DNA of 58,893 nucleotides from CAYWRO01 sp964460345 (lineage in GTDB: Bacteria > Planctomycetota > Phycisphaerae > Phycisphaerales > UBA1924). The position numbers were made by a program, and so were the translations under genes. Shown one piece after another: positions 8,412-16,854 of this stretch (position 1 is the first letter of the stretch; every line of letters begins with the position of its first letter). The DNA is taken from positions 1-58,893 of the forward strand of contig CAYWRO010000016.1 in assembly GCA_964460345.1 (NCBI GenBank). Reading direction: 5' to 3'. The notes under the pieces were generated by a model. That model saw nothing but the letters and a program-made list of their open reading frames with translations. It did no database searches and was not told the DNA's origin.

Positions 8412-8427
8412 AACATTGGCAAGTGTG

Positions 8428-8482
8428 CTAGGGCCAGGGTCGCGCTGAGTCCTCCGAAACCGTTGCTTCCGGGGAGCTTACC
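8428..8482. repeat. 55-bp repeat at left edge of assembly gap (Rhs-associated repeat, copy C)
   Basis: Identical base for base to 8583-8637 on the other side of the gap. It shares CCTCCGAAACCGTTGCTTCC and GGGGAGCTTACC with copies A and B. An exact 55-bp match at both contig ends is what a k-mer-graph assembler leaves at a repeat node. Confidence 0.85.
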
Positions 8483-8582
8483 NNNNNNNNNNNNNNNNNN
8501 NNNNNNNNNNNNNNNNNNNNNNNNNNNNNNNNNNNNNNNNNNNNNNNNNNNNNNNNNNNNNNNNNNNNNNNNNNNNNNNNNN
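8483..8582. other. Assembly gap (100 N)
   Basis: Exactly 100 unknown bases, a conventional filler length rather than a measured size. The flanks are the same 55 bp, so the true distance may be zero with the contigs overlapping. Because the flank is a multi-copy repeat, the join itself may instead be wrong. Confidence 0.95.
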
Positions 8583-8645
8583 CTAGGGCCAGGGTCGCGC
8601 TGAGTCCTCCGAAACCGTTGCTTCCGGGGAGCTTACCCGCCTCTC
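8583..8645. repeat. Repeat at right edge of assembly gap (copy D)
   Basis: The first 55 bp equal 8428-8482. It continues into CCGCCTCT, the left arm of the terminator in copy B, but then diverges and has no T-tract. It is therefore a truncated copy without a working terminator. Confidence 0.8.
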
Positions 8646-8710
8646 GTAGTCGCTGTCGGCGGCTGGAATCGTCCTAGGGTGCTCGGCTGCTTGTCCTCGG
8701 GGAACAACCC

Positions 8711-9448
8711 ATGCCCGTGATGATTGTGACTGGAGGGGGCAGGGGAATCGGGGCCGCGATCGTTCGGCTTGCTGCGGATCGCGGCTGGGATGTTGCGTTC
8801 TCCTACGTGCGGGATCGTGACGCCGCGGATGCTCTGGCTCGTGAGCTCACCGGCCGCGGCCATCGCACCGCGGCGATTCAGGGTGATGTCGCAGAACCCG
8901 CCGACGTCTTGCGCCTGTTTGATGAGACCGACCGACTGCTCGGGCCCGCCAGCGCCGTTGTGAACAATGCCGGCATTACCGGGCCGATCGGGCCGTTTGT
9001 TGATGCTGACCTGGCGACCTTGCGACGGGTTCTGGACGTGAACGTGCTCGGCGCGATGCTTGTCTGCCAGGAGGCCGTGCGGCGCTGGACCTCGCGAGGC
9101 GCGCCCGGATGCATCGTGAACATCTCATCCATTGCCTCGACGCTCGGCGCGCCGGGCGAGTACGTGCACTATGCCGCCGGCAAAGCCGCCGTGGAGACCC
9201 TTACGCTCGGGCTCGCCAGGGAGGTGGCGGCGCACTCGATACGGGTCAACTGCGTCGCACCCGGCACCGTCTACACAGATATCCACGCAGCAGCCGGAGA
9301 GCCCGATCGGCCGGCCAGGGTCGTATCCCGCGTGCCGCTCGGCCGGATCGGGGATCCGGACGAGATCGCCCGGGCTGTACTCTGGCTCGCCTCCGCAGAG
9401 GCGTCATACATCACCGGCGCCACACTGCGTGTCTCGGGAGGACTCTGA
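8711..9448 (+). CDS. SDR-family NAD(P)-dependent oxidoreductase
   Basis: 245 residues, the normal length for a classical short-chain dehydrogenase/reductase. The cofactor-binding TGGGRGIG lies at residues ~7-14 and NNAG near 86. The catalytic Ser is in NISSIAS (~140) and the Tyr-Lys pair in YAAGK (~155-159). The PG motif follows (CVAPGTVYTDI), and the C-terminus GATLRVSGGL is typical of FabG-like enzymes that end in ..GxxxxVDGG. It likely reduces or oxidises a small carbonyl or hydroxyl substrate in the cytoplasm; the substrate cannot be read from sequence. A GGGGA ribosome site precedes the ATG. It converges on the HlyD gene. It stands alone, so a role in fatty-acid synthesis is not implied. 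Confidence 0.9.
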   Translation: MPVMIVTGGGRGIGAAIVRLAADRGWDVAFSYVRDRDAADALARELTGRGHRTAAIQGDVAEPADVLRLFDETDRLLGPASAVVNNAGITGPIGPFVDADLATLRRVLDVNVLGAMLVCQEAVRRWTSRGAPGCIVNISSIASTLGAPGEYVHYAAGKAAVETLTLGLAREVAAHSIRVNCVAPGTVYTDIHAAAGEPDRPARVVSRVPLGRIGDPDEIARAVLWLASAEASYITGATLRVSGGL

Positions 9449-9530
9449 CCGCATCCCCGCAGCACGCCGATCTCGCACCGCAGCGCTGAGGGAGGGCATG
9501 CATCGAAGCAGACCTCGAGATCTTGCGTCA

Positions 9531-10733
9531 TCAGCGCGGAGCGACGCGAGCGCCGTTTCTCACCCGGTCGCTCGGATACGCGACAACACGGTCTCCCTCT
9601 GCCAGGCCGGCGAGCACCTCGGCTTCAGAAGCGTTGCGGTGGCCGAGCTCAATCGGTTGCTCCACGGCCCGCCCCTCCTTAATTGTGAAAACGCGCCACT
9701 CTTCGCCGTCGCGAAAGAGGGCTCCGGCCGGGACGCGCAGCACGCTTTCATCCTCCCACAGGATGATTGCCGCCTCCACGCGATAGGCATCACCGAGGGA
9801 CGCCCGTTCCTCGACGGGCGACAGGATGTCAATGATCACATTGACACGCTGCTCCTCGACGCCAAGAGAGGAGATCTTGGTGAACGCCGCGGGCTCCACC
9901 AGGCGCACGGCCCCCCGCAGGGGCTCATCGCCGCCCCAGCGCTCGATGATGACCGAGTCCCCGTGCTCGATCCGCACGGCGTCCGTGGACAGGACATCCA
10001 CAACGACTTCCAGATCGGCCGGATCGCCCACCTCCAGCAGGGGCGTGCCCGCGGCCACCACCGCCATGCTCTCCTGGAACAGGCGCAGCACCGCCCCATT
10101 CACGGGGGAGATGATCGGGAAGCCCGCGGCATCTTCCGGTTCGCCTCCCGGCCGCGTGTGAAGAAGGGCCGCCTGCGCCTGCTCCAGTTCGAAACGGGCG
10201 ATGTCGAGCGCGAACCGGGCCGAGTGCTCCTCCTGCTGGGCCGTCTCAAGCCGCATCTTTGCTTCATCCACCTCGCGCGCCCCCGCGGCCGCGCCGCTGC
10301 GATGCGCTTCGACCACCCGCTCGTGTTCGCGGATGGCGAAGTTGTGCTCGATGCCTGCCCGTTCAAAGAGCGCTTCGGCCCGTGCCACGGCGGCCTCCGC
10401 CATCCGAACGCGCGCCTCAGCTTCAGCCTGTGCACGCACGTCCAGCAGCGAAGGATCGGTCGGATCGATCAGCGCCAGCAGCGTTTCCTGCGCCGTCACC
10501 GGATCGCCAGGATCCAGCACGATGCGCTGGAGTTGACCAGCAAGCGGCGCGGACACGATGTAGCGCTCACGAATCCGTGTCTGGCCATCCTCCTCCACCG
10601 TGACCTGCATCGGCCCTCGCGTAACCTCGGCGACCTCCACGGGGACGGGCTGCGGCCGGAAGACGTACATCAGCACTGCCGCGGCGGCGATGAGCACAAG
10701 ACCTGAGACCATCCAGCGTAACCATCGCTTCAT
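9531..10733 (-). CDS. HlyD/RND-type periplasmic adaptor (membrane fusion protein) of an ABC exporter
   Basis: 400 residues with an N-terminal membrane anchor (WMVSGLVLIAAAAVLMYVF). Then come a lipoyl/barrel-sandwich half (VSAPLAGQLQRIVLDPGDPV), a long Glu/Ala-rich helical hairpin (~residues 100-190), the second lipoyl half (IISPVNGAVLRLFQESMAVVAAGTPLLEVGDP), a beta-barrel and a membrane-proximal domain (VPAGALFRDGEEWRVFTIKEGRAVEQPIELG). It bridges the inner-membrane pump to the outer envelope. It is the last gene of a leftward operon with permease and ATPase; the ATG is 5 bp after the permease stop. The cargo is unknown. MacA-like macrolide or peptide export is one possibility, and lipid export in the DevBCA manner is another. 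Confidence 0.88.
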   Translation of the reverse strand: MKRWLRWMVSGLVLIAAAAVLMYVFRPQPVPVEVAEVTRGPMQVTVEEDGQTRIRERYIVSAPLAGQLQRIVLDPGDPVTAQETLLALIDPTDPSLLDVRAQAEAEARVRMAEAAVARAEALFERAGIEHNFAIREHERVVEAHRSGAAAGAREVDEAKMRLETAQQEEHSARFALDIARFELEQAQAALLHTRPGGEPEDAAGFPIISPVNGAVLRLFQESMAVVAAGTPLLEVGDPADLEVVVDVLSTDAVRIEHGDSVIIERWGGDEPLRGAVRLVEPAAFTKISSLGVEEQRVNVIIDILSPVEERASLGDAYRVEAAIILWEDESVLRVPAGALFRDGEEWRVFTIKEGRAVEQPIELGHRNASEAEVLAGLAEGDRVVAYPSDRVRNGARVAPR

Positions 10734-10738
10734 GCCGC

Positions 10739-13126
10739 TTACTCCCTCGTCTTGAGCACGGCGACCAGATCCAGGCGGTTCAGCCGCCGCCGCACCGCCA
10801 GCCCTGAGCCCATGGCCGCGGCCAGCGTCACCAGCGCGGCGAAGGCGTACGTGGAGCGCCTGATGATGAGGGGGAGCCGGAACAACTCCGTATCGAAGGC
10901 GCTGGTGGTCCAGGCGGCCATCGCATAGCCCAGCAGCAATCCGACGGGGATCGCCGCCGCGACGAGCACACCCAGTTCCCCCAGCAGGATGAACGACACC
11001 TCGGCTCGCGTGAAACCCACCACGCGAAGGGTGGCCAGTTCGCGCCCGCGTTCCGACACGGCAATGCGGGCGCTGTTGTAGACGATTCCCACGGCGATGA
11101 CACAGGCGAACAGGATGTTGAAGGTGCGCATGATCATGATGTTCTCGGCGACGGTGCGCTCAAAGCTTTCCACCATGGCCGCCTTCACACTCACCGTGGC
11201 GACATGCGGGATGCGTTTGAGTTCGTCGTAGAGTTGAGGGATGGCTGCCTCGTCCGCGGCAACGAAAGCGCCGGAGACCATGCGATCCCGCTGCATGAGG
11301 CGGTTGGCCGCATCGATGTGCATGTACGCCGACACGCCCGTGAACTCCCGCACGGTTTCAGCCACCAGAACTCGCGCGACCGGGCGTTCCGCCTCGAGCA
11401 CTTCGAGGGTAATCCAGTCTCCCGGCCGCACACGCAGCAGTTCGGCCAGCTTTTCTGACAGGAGCAATCCGTGCTCCGGGAGGGCGACTTCAACGCCGCG
11501 ATCACTGAGCAGTCGAAACAGCGTCGGGTCTTCCGGCAGAGCCATGACCCCGATGCGTCTCTGGAGATGACCCGCCCGCAGCCGCGCCGGGAGCGTCCGG
11601 AACGGTTCGACACGCTGCACCCCGGGCAGATGCGCCACATCGTACAGAACGTCCCCCTGGGTCGGTTCGGCGAACCCGATGGTGAGCTGCTGGCGTTGCC
11701 GAAGATGAAACTGGTGATCAATCACGTAATCGATGGCGTCGGACATGTAGCTGCCGATCACCAGCATCGCAACCGCCAAAGCGATCCCCAGAATGGAAAG
11801 GCCCGATCGCACCGGGCGCCGCTCCAGGTGGCGCAGCACCATGCTCGCGGCGGGGCTCAGCACACGGCCGAGCCCTAGGCGTTCAAGGAGCATGGGCCGA
11901 TACATTGTCGGCGCCGCCGGCCGCATCGCTTCGGCCGCGGGAAGCCGGGTCGCCCGCCAGACTGCTGCCACTGTTCCGGCCAGCGCGGCCGCCGCACTCA
12001 CACCCACGGATCCCGCCACCGCGCGCAGGTCCAGCGCAAAGGCGAAGTCGGGGAACTGGAAGAACCGTGAGTAGATGATCGTCAGGTTTCGTCCAAGCCA
12101 TGCGCCCAGAACAACGCCGAAGACCGCCCCGATTTGCGCGATCACAAGTACGAGCTTGAGGTAGTGCCAGCCGATGGCCCGGCGCGAGTACCCGACTGCC
12201 TTCAGCATCGCAATCTGCTCGCGCTGCGTTGAAACCAGGCGTGAGACCACGACGTTCAACAGGAAGGCCGCGACACTCATGAAGATGGTTGGGGCAACCA
12301 GGGCCATGCTCCGCAGCTCGCGAATTTCATTGGCGACGAACTCGTGCGAGGCATGATCCTCCCGCCCATACGCGCCGATGCTGCCGTAGGGCTCGAGCAA
12401 CCCGTCCAGGCGGGCGATTACCTCCGCCTCCAGTGCAGCGCTGGCGCCCGTGCCGTCCCTGACTGGTTCCAGCGTGAGTGCAACATCGTTGAACGCACCG
12501 TCCATGTTGAAGGCCGCCTCAAGTTGCTCGACGTGCATCCACAACACGGCAAAGCGTTTCTCGTCCGGCAGGAGTTCCCCTTCACGGATCGAGTACACGA
12601 ACTCGGGAGACAGCACCATCCCGACCAGTTCAAGCCGCTCGAGCTTTCCATTGATGATCGCCCGGACCGAGTCTCCGGGCTGCAGCCCGTGCGCATCGGC
12701 GAATGACTCCGTGACGAGCGCCTCGCCGCGGCGGCGTGGATCAAGCCACCGTCCGCGCCGGAGGTAGAGCGTGTTGAGCCCGACCGGCCGTTCCCCATCG
12801 ACCGAGATCAACCGTCCCGTGACGGGTTCGGCGAATCCCGGAACATCGAGCGTCACCGGGCGGACGATGCGCGTCTGTAGCTGGGCAACGCCGGGGATGT
12901 CAGCGATTCGCTCACGAAGCGTGTTCGGCGCACGCTTCAGCGAGGCGAAGACCATCGCAAAGCGCTGCTGCTCGTAGTAGCTGCTCAGCGTGCGCTCCAG
13001 GGAGACCAGGGCACTGAGCGACATGACGAACGTCGCGATGCCGCAGGCCATGACCAGTGCGATCGCGACGATCTGCCCTTTCAAGCTCATCAGGTCGCGG
13101 ATGAGTTTGCGATCCAGGGCGCGCAT
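10739..13126 (-). CDS. ABC transporter permease, two FtsX domains
   Basis: 795 residues from the ATG at 13126. GGAG lies just upstream and only 4 bp separate it from the ATPase stop; the longer in-frame start would overlap the ATPase. Topology: TM1 near the N-terminus (IVAIALVMACGIATFVMSLSAL), a ~240-residue periplasmic domain, and an FtsX block with three helices and the cytoplasmic REQIAMLKAVGYSRRAIGWHYLK. Another TM and periplasmic domain follow (SILGIALAVAMLVIGSY), then a second FtsX block (ERGRELATLRVVGFTRAEV). The two-FtsX layout is that of large lipoprotein/lipid-type permeases rather than of single-FtsX MacB. It works with the adjacent ATPase and HlyD adaptor. Confidence 0.9.
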   Translation of the reverse strand: MRALDRKLIRDLMSLKGQIVAIALVMACGIATFVMSLSALVSLERTLSSYYEQQRFAMVFASLKRAPNTLRERIADIPGVAQLQTRIVRPVTLDVPGFAEPVTGRLISVDGERPVGLNTLYLRRGRWLDPRRRGEALVTESFADAHGLQPGDSVRAIINGKLERLELVGMVLSPEFVYSIREGELLPDEKRFAVLWMHVEQLEAAFNMDGAFNDVALTLEPVRDGTGASAALEAEVIARLDGLLEPYGSIGAYGREDHASHEFVANEIRELRSMALVAPTIFMSVAAFLLNVVVSRLVSTQREQIAMLKAVGYSRRAIGWHYLKLVLVIAQIGAVFGVVLGAWLGRNLTIIYSRFFQFPDFAFALDLRAVAGSVGVSAAAALAGTVAAVWRATRLPAAEAMRPAAPTMYRPMLLERLGLGRVLSPAASMVLRHLERRPVRSGLSILGIALAVAMLVIGSYMSDAIDYVIDHQFHLRQRQQLTIGFAEPTQGDVLYDVAHLPGVQRVEPFRTLPARLRAGHLQRRIGVMALPEDPTLFRLLSDRGVEVALPEHGLLLSEKLAELLRVRPGDWITLEVLEAERPVARVLVAETVREFTGVSAYMHIDAANRLMQRDRMVSGAFVAADEAAIPQLYDELKRIPHVATVSVKAAMVESFERTVAENIMIMRTFNILFACVIAVGIVYNSARIAVSERGRELATLRVVGFTRAEVSFILLGELGVLVAAAIPVGLLLGYAMAAWTTSAFDTELFRLPLIIRRSTYAFAALVTLAAAMGSGLAVRRRLNRLDLVAVLKTRE

Positions 13127-13130
13127 GGAC

Positions 13131-13868
13131 TCACCACTCCAAGGCACGTGCCGCCCGCTTGGCCGCATTGCGGCGATCGTCGACAATCCGGCCATCGCGC
13201 ATCGACAGCACGCGATCAGCCATGTCCGCAATCACCGCATTGTGGGTGATGACCGCAGTGGTGGTGCCGAGTTCACGATTGACCTGCTCAACTGCCTCAA
13301 GGACGAGGATGCCCGTGCTCACGTCCAGGGCGCCTGTCGGTTCATCGCAAAGCAGGACATCCGGCTGCTTGACGATCGCGCGCGCGATCGCCACGCGCTG
13401 CTGTTCACCACCGGACATCTGGGCCGGGAAGTGATCAAGCCGTCCCGCCAGCCCGACCAGCCCAAGGGCGTCCTTCGCCGGAATCGGGTCCTTCGCGATA
13501 TCGGCGACGAGTTGCACATTCTCCCGCGCCGTCAGGCTCGGGATCAGGTTGTAGAACTGAAAGACGAACCCGACGTGCTCGCGGCGATACTGCGTGAGCG
13601 CCGCATCTCCCGCCCGCGTCAAGTCGTGCTCGCGGAACTTCACAGTTCCGGAGGTAGGCACGTCGAGCCCGCCAAGAATATTCAAGAGCGTGCTCTTACC
13701 GCTCCCCGAAGGACCGAGCAGAACCACAAACTCATGCTCGAACAGATCCAGGTCGACGTCGCGGAGCGCGTGCACCGCGGCCTCGCCGGCGCCGTACACC
13801 TTGCTCACGGCCCGCGCTTCAAAGACCGGGTGGACGGCCGTACTCGCGGCGTGGGGTGCTGGGCACAT
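13131..13868 (-). CDS. ABC transporter ATP-binding protein (LolD/MacB-type)
   Basis: 245 residues. Walker A is GPSGSGKST (~residues 52-60), the Q-loop lies in VGFVFQFYNLIP, the signature is MSGGEQQRVAIARA, Walker B is DVLLCDEPTGALD, and the switch His is in AVITHNA. The FYNLIPSLTARENV and TGALD wording places it in the LolD/MacB/FtsE subfamily that drives mechanotransmission-type permeases. It is the first gene of the leftward ATPase-permease-adaptor operon. The 166 bp upstream, before the SixA-like gene, could hold a promoter; no clear box is claimed. Walker and signature residues are intact, so it should be active. Confidence 0.93.
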   Translation of the reverse strand: MCPAPHAASTAVHPVFEARAVSKVYGAGEAAVHALRDVDLDLFEHEFVVLLGPSGSGKSTLLNILGGLDVPTSGTVKFREHDLTRAGDAALTQYRREHVGFVFQFYNLIPSLTARENVQLVADIAKDPIPAKDALGLVGLAGRLDHFPAQMSGGEQQRVAIARAIVKQPDVLLCDEPTGALDVSTGILVLEAVEQVNRELGTTTAVITHNAVIADMADRVLSMRDGRIVDDRRNAAKRAARALEW

Positions 13869-14034
13869 CGCCGATCATGGTAGCGACACGGCCCGTGAGC
13901 CTCGATACTCGACCGCCGATCGCGCCGAGTCTCGCAGAAGGATTCAAAAATCGCCTGAGCACATGGGAGCGCGCCCGAAGGTCGCGGCCACCGACTGCTG
14001 GGTGAGCAAATCGCGTCACCCCGCGCTCGCCCCC

Positions 14035-14541
14035 CTACCGACGCGCACCCGTCAAAGCCGTCTCATCGAGCCGGATCCGCTCGACAAGCTGCCCCGTCCC
14101 GATCGGCTGACTGAGCCGAACATCAATCACGACAGCCTCCCCGGTCCGCAAAATGCATCCGCCCGCCTCCGGACCCTGCAGGAGAACACCGATGAGATCC
14201 CCCAGTTGAGGGTTGTGCCCAACAAGCATCAGGTTCTCGACGTCGGCATGTTCCTGAATAAGCGCGATGACCTCGGACGCGGCGTGTCCCGTCTCAAGGG
14301 CAGGCTCGTGAACGAGCTCGCTCTGCAACGATTCGTTGATGATTGCCGCGGTCTGCTGCGCACGCTTTAGGCCGCTGACAAGCAATCGGACCGGACGACG
14401 TTCATCCGAACCAATCGCCTGGCCGAGGTAGGCCGCCTGGGTAGCGCCTCGTGAGGTCAGGACGCGGTCTTCGTCCAGACCGGTGTGGGAATCCGGCTCC
14501 GCCCTGCCATGCCTCACGATGAAGACCCGAATCGCACGCAT
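14035..14541 (-). CDS. sixA: SixA-like phosphohistidine phosphatase (histidine phosphatase family)
   Basis: 168 residues from ATG 14541, preferred over GTG 14550 because GGGAAGG lies 8 nt before the ATG. The active-site RHG is in VFIVRHGRAEPD. A second conserved Arg region follows (SGLKRAQQTA), then the catalytic Glu/His part LMLVGHNPQLGDLI. The short size and LTxxGxxQA (LTSRGATQAA) fit SixA rather than cofactor-dependent phosphoglycerate mutase. SixA removes phosphate from protein histidines. In other bacteria it acts on PTS-type HPr-like proteins, and the window has an HPr and an EIIA 22 kb away; a link is only conjecture. Confidence 0.82.
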   Translation of the reverse strand: MRAIRVFIVRHGRAEPDSHTGLDEDRVLTSRGATQAAYLGQAIGSDERRPVRLLVSGLKRAQQTAAIINESLQSELVHEPALETGHAASEVIALIQEHADVENLMLVGHNPQLGDLIGVLLQGPEAGGCILRTGEAVVIDVRLSQPIGTGQLVERIRLDETALTGARR

Positions 14542-14776
14542 CGCACTCACCTTCCCTCTGCAGCCAACCGCACAGACGCTTCGTCTATTCGGTACATCGA
14601 CAATTGGGGATGCGGACGATCGGTGAAATACGCGATTCAGTGTGTTACCCGGTGTTTGCGCACAGGCGTAACGGACCTGCCGACGAATACACTGACGGAG
14701 AGCGAACGAGTCGCTTTATGCGGTTTAACGCCGGCAAGAGTTGCGCACCGGCCGAGCCGGCAGACGGAGCCGATGA

Positions 14777-16297
14777 ATGGTCAAGTGGGTCCGCGTTTTC
14801 GGGCTTATCGGAGCGCCGTTGCTGGCGCTGGCCGTCTACCTCCTCCTTCCCCAGGGTGCCGAGGGAGGGCTCAGCGGCGCGGGCCGGGCCGCCGCGGCGG
14901 TCGGCGTGCTCATGGCCGGGTGGTGGCTCACGGAAGCCTTGCCGCTGAGCGCCACTGCCCTCGTGCCGCTGGTCGCCTTTCCCCTGCTGAACGTGGTTCC
15001 GATAACGCGGACCGCCGCGGCGTATGCGGACCCCGTGATCTTCTTGTTCCTTGGCGGGTTCATGCTCGGGCTTGCGATGCAGCGCTGGGGGCTGCACCGG
15101 CGCATCGCCCTCATCGTCATCCTTCTGGTGGGGACGAGTCCGCGCCGAATCGTGGCCGGCTTCATGCTGGCGACGGCCCTCATGAGCATGTGGGTAAGCA
15201 ACACCGCCACGGCCGTCATGATGGTGCCGATCGCGACGACGGTCGTTCAACTCATCGAGTCTCGCCGGCGCGAGGGGCCGCCCGGCAGCAAGGGCGACTC
15301 CCCTCGCGACATCGCGCTGTTCGGCACGTGCCTGCTCCTGTCGGTCGCGTATGGCAGTTCGATCGGCGGCATCGGCACGCTGATCGGCACACCTCCCAAC
15401 GCCATCCTGGCCGCCGTGGCTGGCGACGTCGGCATCAACATCTCGTTCGTGCAGTGGATGCGCTTCGGCGTCCCACTCGTCGCGGTCCTGCTGCCCGTTG
15501 CCTGGGCGTACCTCGTCTTCGGGGCGTTTCGTTTTCGGCTCACGCCGCTGGAGGGTGGCTCGCGGCTAATCCGCGACGAACTGCGCGCCCTGGGCCCGAT
15601 GAAACGCGGCGAATGGATTGTCTTCGCCGTCTTCATGAGCGCTGCGACGCTCTGGATCTTCCGGCCCATCCTCGTCGACGTGCTGGGCCTCTACCACGAA
15701 TCGCCCGACGGCCGCGTTGCACACCTGACCGACGCCGGAATCGCCATCGCCGCGGCGATCTCCCTCTTCATCATCCCTGTGGCCAGCGGAGTCCGCACCA
15801 TGGATTGGGAGACGGCCGAGCAACTCCCGTGGGGCGTTCTCCTCCTCTTCGGCGGCGGCCTGGCCCTGGCCGGTGCGATCAAGGCCACCGGGCTGGACGC
15901 GTTCATCGGGTCCGGCTTCGAAGCCCTTCAAGGCGTGCCGCCAATCGTCCTCATCTTCGCGGTCACACTCTGCGTGATCTTCTTTACGGAGATCACCAGC
16001 AGCACTGCCGTGGCGACCAGCCTCATGCCCGTTCTGCTCGCGGCGGCCGATCCGCTTGGCGTGCATCCGATCGTGTTGATGGCGCCGGCCGCGGTGGCCA
16101 CTAGTTGTTCCTTCATGCTGCCCGTAGCTACCCCGCCGAATGCGATCGTCTTCGCCTCCGGGCGCATCACCGCCGCACAGATGGCCAGAACAGGGTTCTG
16201 GCTGAACCTGATCTGCGCAGCGGTAATCGTGCCCCTGGTGTGGGGATTCGGAATGTGGCTGCTTGGCATGGATGCCACGGCGACGGTGGCGCGCTGA
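14777..16297 (+). CDS. DASS/SLC13-family sodium-coupled anion symporter
   Basis: 506 residues with about 11-12 transmembrane segments. The first family SNT motif is clear (MWVSNTATAVMMVP). The second repeat has FTEITSSTAVATSLMP, where the Asn of the SNT triplet is replaced by Ser. The family signature near the end is LPVATPPNAIVFASG, and the first repeat has GTLIGTPPNAI. The family imports di- or tricarboxylates or sulfate with Na+. Substrate cannot be fixed here, and the altered second motif may change Na+ or substrate binding. CGGAG precedes the ATG. The gene stands alone, convergent with the DinB-like gene. Confidence 0.9.
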   Translation: MVKWVRVFGLIGAPLLALAVYLLLPQGAEGGLSGAGRAAAAVGVLMAGWWLTEALPLSATALVPLVAFPLLNVVPITRTAAAYADPVIFLFLGGFMLGLAMQRWGLHRRIALIVILLVGTSPRRIVAGFMLATALMSMWVSNTATAVMMVPIATTVVQLIESRRREGPPGSKGDSPRDIALFGTCLLLSVAYGSSIGGIGTLIGTPPNAILAAVAGDVGINISFVQWMRFGVPLVAVLLPVAWAYLVFGAFRFRLTPLEGGSRLIRDELRALGPMKRGEWIVFAVFMSAATLWIFRPILVDVLGLYHESPDGRVAHLTDAGIAIAAAISLFIIPVASGVRTMDWETAEQLPWGVLLLFGGGLALAGAIKATGLDAFIGSGFEALQGVPPIVLIFAVTLCVIFFTEITSSTAVATSLMPVLLAAADPLGVHPIVLMAPAAVATSCSFMLPVATPPNAIVFASGRITAAQMARTGFWLNLICAAVIVPLVWGFGMWLLGMDATATVAR

Positions 16298-16303
16298 GGC
16301 GCA

Positions 16304-16816
16304 TCACCACTCACCGGCGTAGCGCGTGCGCGCCCCGTGCCCATCTCGGGCGGCCAGTTCGTGCAGCCGCTTGGCGATCTGCCGAAGGTGGAGCGCATCG
16401 TGGGCGGCCCAGGAGGCCATCAGGTCTCCCGCCGTGAGACGTCCCGCCCGCGGGTGCTCACGAAAGCGGCTCCAATCGGGGCTCTCAAGCGACCGCAGCC
16501 AGGCGATGGACTCGGCCCTCGCCGCGGCGAATCGCGCCAGGGATTCCCCCAGGTCGCGCTCGTTGTACTTCCGGTCGCGGGCCCACCCTTCGGGATCAAT
16601 GGGAGGCCACTCGCGCTCGCCATCTTCAAGCGTCAGGCGGAGCCGGGTGCGGAAATCTTCTATCTCTTCATCCGCGAGATGGTTGACGATTTCGAGGATG
16701 GACCAGGCGCGCGTCGGCGGCTTCCAGCGCGCATCAGCATCCGGGAGACCGGTGAGCAGCGCTTGCACCGCCTGCGGGAACGGCTCCATGCGCCCGATGA
16801 GGGAGTGCAAGTCCAT
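16304..16816 (-). CDS. DinB-like (DUF664/DinB_2) metal-dependent protein
   Basis: 170 residues, normal for the DinB/YfiT four-helix fold. Metal-site histidines are at the expected places: WSILEIVNHLADEE (helix 2) and WAAHDALHLRQIAKRL (helix 4). The family includes thiol transferases such as bacillithiol transferases, and many members of unknown role. The stop lies 6 bp from the stop of the transporter, so the pair is convergent. Nearest relatives and substrate are not identifiable by eye. Confidence 0.85.
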   Translation of the reverse strand: MDLHSLIGRMEPFPQAVQALLTGLPDADARWKPPTRAWSILEIVNHLADEEIEDFRTRLRLTLEDGEREWPPIDPEGWARDRKYNERDLGESLARFAAARAESIAWLRSLESPDWSRFREHPRAGRLTAGDLMASWAAHDALHLRQIAKRLHELAARDGHGARTRYAGEW

Positions 16817-16854
16817 ATTTCAGACCGCCGATCCGCCGCTCGCTTTCCGGAAAG

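Noticed and set aside
14485..16104. A 539-codon plus-strand frame overlapping the DASS gene
   Set aside because: Arg/Pro/Gly-rich out-of-frame reading. The true frame has the membrane segments and family motifs.
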